From: an uncultured Candidatus Altimarinota bacterium
GTDB lineage: Bacteria; Patescibacteriota; Gracilibacteria; BD1-5; UBA6164
Direction: 5' to 3'
NCBI GenBank assembly: GCA_937864995.1
Contig: CALMDL010000282.1
Location: forward strand, 1 to 11,492
DNA: 11,492 nucleotides
Positions 9,900-11,492 of this stretch are shown one piece after another. Below the pieces are notes generated by a model. It was not told the origin of the DNA. It saw only the letters and a program-made list of their open reading frames with translations, and did no database searches. A program made the translations under genes and the position numbers. Each line of letters begins with the position of its first letter. Positions within the stretch are counted from its first letter, which is position 1.

Positions 9900-10697
9900 A
9901 TGAAAATACTAGTATTTTGAGATGTTTATGGTAGAGTTTGAAGAGATTGATTAAGAAAAGAATTACCATGACTTATAAAAAAATATAATCCAGATTTTGT
10001 AATTGCAAATGTAGATAATGTAAGCTCTTGAAGATGAGCAATAGAAAAACATATTGTTGAATTGGAAAAAATATGAGTTGATATAATGACTTCAGGTGAT
10101 CATATTTTTGATAATTTTGAAAAAATCAAAGATTATTTATGAAAAAAAGATTCTCGCCTTGTAAGATGTGCAAATTTTTATGAGCAAGATTTAGTTTGAA
10201 AAGGGTATAAGATATTTGAAAAAAATGGTAAAAAACTTTTAGTTATTCATTTACAATGAGAAGTTTTTATGACACATAAAGTTACAAATCCATTTTTAAA
10301 AGCAAGGGAAATAATTGATGAATTTAAATGAGAAAACTTAGATTGAATAATCTTAGATTTTCACAATGAGGCAACAGCAGAAGCATATTGATTGGCTTAT
10401 TATTTAGATTGAGATATAAGTTTTATGTTTGGTACTCATACTCATGTACAAACAAATGATGATATAATACTTAAAAAATGAACTTGATTTATAAGTGATG
10501 TAGGTATGAATTGACCACTTTATTCTATAATTTGAGCTGATTATGAAAGTGTAAAACCTAGATTTTTAAGCTGAATAAGTAAATGAAAAATAGAGCAATC
10601 ACTTGATGATACATATCTTGTATCAGGTGTTTATGTAGAAATTTGAAATGATAAAAAATGTGAAAAAATAGAGAAAATTAGAATTATTAAACAATAA
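9900..10697 (+). CDS. ymdB: YmdB-family metallophosphoesterase (2',3'-cyclic nucleotide phosphodiesterase type)
   Basis: 265 residues, TGA as Gly, the family's normal length. Characterised relatives (B. subtilis YmdB, D. radiodurans DR1281) are cytoplasmic two-metal enzymes that hydrolyse 2',3'-cAMP and influence RNA turnover. Seen are the opening MKILVFGDVYGR with D8, the ANVDN segment (36-40), TSGDH (64-68), ANF after LVR (87-93), NPF (130-132), DFHNEAT with H155, and GTHTHVQT with H180 and H182, then SDVGMNGP. Two expected metal-site residues differ: the family's usual Glu39 is Asp, and the usual Asn67 of GNH is Asp. The other ligands (D8, N40, H68, H155, H180, H182) are kept. Codon 86 is CGC, the only CGN arginine codon in the window. 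It is a single-gene unit with hairpins on both sides and no visible Shine-Dalgarno. Confidence 0.92.
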
Positions 10698-10704
10698 AAA
10701 GTAT

Positions 10705-10731
10705 AAAAAGCAAAAAAATAATTTGCTTTTT
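10705..10731 (+). terminator. Intrinsic terminator after ymdB
   Basis: A 10-bp stem AAAAAGCAAA/TTTGCTTTTT (10705-10714 and 10722-10731) with a 7-nt A-rich loop, followed by more T. It begins 7 nt after the ymdB stop. Confidence 0.75.
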
Positions 10732-10742
10732 TATTTTTGTTA

Positions 10743-10773
10743 AATAATATATTAACATATAATAATATATTAA
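10743..10773 (+). promoter_or_regulatory. Tandem palindromic operator over the ArsR-type gene promoter
   Basis: The 13-mer AATAATATATTAA occurs twice (10743-10755 and 10761-10773), start to start 18 bp, each holding the palindrome TAATATATTA. A TATAAT box (10758-10763) lies between and partly within the copies, about 20 nt before the ATG. This arrangement suits autorepression by the ArsR-type protein encoded next to it. Caution: A/T-only palindromes are easy to get by chance here. Confidence 0.5.
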
Positions 10774-10783
10774 TATATAGAAA

Positions 10784-11071
10784 ATGAATGAAATGATAAA
10801 AAGAGTTTCAGAAATATCTGAACTAATGAAAAGTTTTTCAAATAAAGATAAATTGGCAATTTTATGTTTTTTATGAAATGAAGAAAAAAATGTATCTCAA
10901 ATCATGACTTGTACAAATATTTCACAATCTCAAATTTCACAATATTTATGAAAAATGAAATTGGAATGAATACTTGATTCTGAAAAAAAATGAAAAGAAG
11001 TTTTTTATAGGATTTCTGATCCAAAAGTTTTGGAGCTTATATGATCTATGAAAATAATATTTAATAAATAA
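10784..11071 (+). CDS. ArsR-family winged helix-turn-helix regulator
   Basis: 95 residues, TGA as Gly. A small dimeric repressor fold: N-terminal helix (1-18), then the core helices NKDKLAILCFL (20-30), the helix-turn-helix NVSQIMTCTNISQSQISQYLGKM (36-58) and the beta wing DSEKKGKEVFYRIS (65-78), with a short C-terminal helix. The SQSQISQYLGKMKLEGIL stretch is the typical ArsR recognition helix. The metal-binding CxC of ArsR/SmtB helix 3 is absent (only C28 and C43), so metal sensing is unlikely by that site; the signal is unknown. ATG 10784 is used; ATG 10793 is an in-frame alternative. The next gene starts 5 nt after its stop, so the regulator probably controls its own operon with the membrane-fusion protein. 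Confidence 0.87.
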
Positions 11072-11076
11072 ACAAA

Positions 11077-11492
11077 ATGAAAAAATTAATTATATTTTTA
11101 TTTTTTACTATTTTTTTATTTTCTTGTTGAAAAGAAAGTGATTTAGAAGTAAAAAAATATTTTTGAACTGGAAGTGTTTTTTCATGAAGTATAGATAATT
11201 TTAATACTCATGTCTGATATTTAGAATGAAAAGATACAACAAATTTATCTACAAAAGTTTGATGAAAAGTTACAAATATTTTTGTAAGAGAATGAGATTA
11301 TGTAAATGCTTGAGATTTGCTTTTGACTCTAGATTCTATGGAAGCAAAAGTTTGATATAATACTTCTTCAAGTATTGTTTCAACTTTGTCTGAAATGAAA
11401 AACACAACAGCTTCAATGTTTGATTCTCAAATTAAAGAAATGCAAGAAAAAATAAATCAAACAGATTTATGAAAAAATTGAGTTTATACATG
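11077..11492 (+). CDS. Membrane-fusion (HlyD/MacA-like) lipoprotein, cut by window end
   Basis: First 138 residues of a longer protein, TGA as Gly. A lipoprotein signal peptide (hydrophobic 3-15, lipobox LFSC with Cys17) anchors it outside the cytoplasmic membrane. Then comes a biotinyl-lipoyl-like half motif (about 54-83: STKVGGKVTNIFVREGDYV and AGDLLLTLDS), and the start of a coiled-coil hairpin (SEMKNTT onward, with KEMQEKINQT). This order is typical of periplasmic adaptor proteins of efflux or ABC-type MacAB and RND pumps. The rest of the protein and the expected ABC permease lie beyond the window. Placed 5 nt after an ArsR-type regulator, it is probably the first structural gene of a repressor-controlled export operon. 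No Shine-Dalgarno precedes ATG 11077. Confidence 0.85.

Noticed and set aside
10741..10783. CRISPR-like or plasmid iteron repeats
   Set aside because: Only two copies of a short A/T-only motif at a promoter; better explained as an operator.

Overview
The window reads correctly only if TGA is translated as glycine (translation table 25). That code is known from the candidate phyla Absconditabacteria (SR1) and Gracilibacteria (BD1-5). TGA falls on invariant glycines of well-known motifs: the ARGIDV motif V of a DEAD-box helicase, both glycines of the MutS Walker A (GPNMGGKST), the GxG of the MutS Walker B extension, and the TsaE P-loop (GDLGAGKTT). Tryptophan is written TGG (for example EWPE in TsaE), so this is not the Mycoplasma-type code. 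All ten complete genes end in TAA. The DNA is very AT-rich, arginine is almost only AGA/AGG, and no start has a visible Shine-Dalgarno sequence. A host-associated Patescibacteria/CPR member of the Absconditabacteria/Gracilibacteria branch is the best fit. The lack of CGA/CGG codons leans towards Absconditabacteria, but this window cannot settle it.

Layout: 1-205 leader region without a supported gene; 206-2014 (+) DEAD-box RNA helicase with DbpA-type domain and RGG tail; 2055-3662 (-) membrane-anchored baseplate-J-like protein; 3790-5175 (+) MutS lacking its N-terminal half, followed after 5 nt by 5181-6248 (+) a GT4 glycosyltransferase; 6309-6659 (-) STAS-domain protein; 6751-7146 (+) TsaE; 7185-8663 (-) polyprenyl-phosphate sugar phosphotransferase; 8764-9819 (+) unknown multi-pass membrane protein; 9900-10697 (+) YmdB-family metallophosphoesterase; 10784-11071 (+) ArsR-type regulator, followed after 5 nt by 11077-11492 (+, cut by the window end) a lipoprotein membrane-fusion protein of an efflux or secretion pump. 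Coding is dense, and most gene ends carry a clear hairpin terminator.

Functionally the window is mixed. It holds RNA metabolism (helicase, YmdB), tRNA t6A modification (TsaE), surface polysaccharide synthesis (GT4 enzyme and initiating sugar transferase, in separate transcription units), DNA repair (truncated MutS), signalling (STAS) and a probable regulator-plus-transporter operon at the right end. I see no CRISPR array, tRNA, rRNA, insertion sequence or phage module. The items most worth a second look are the MutS protein without a mismatch-recognition domain, metal-site substitutions in YmdB, the near-absence of CGN codons, a recurring GAGAC/GTCTC terminator stem, and tandem palindromes at the ArsR promoter.
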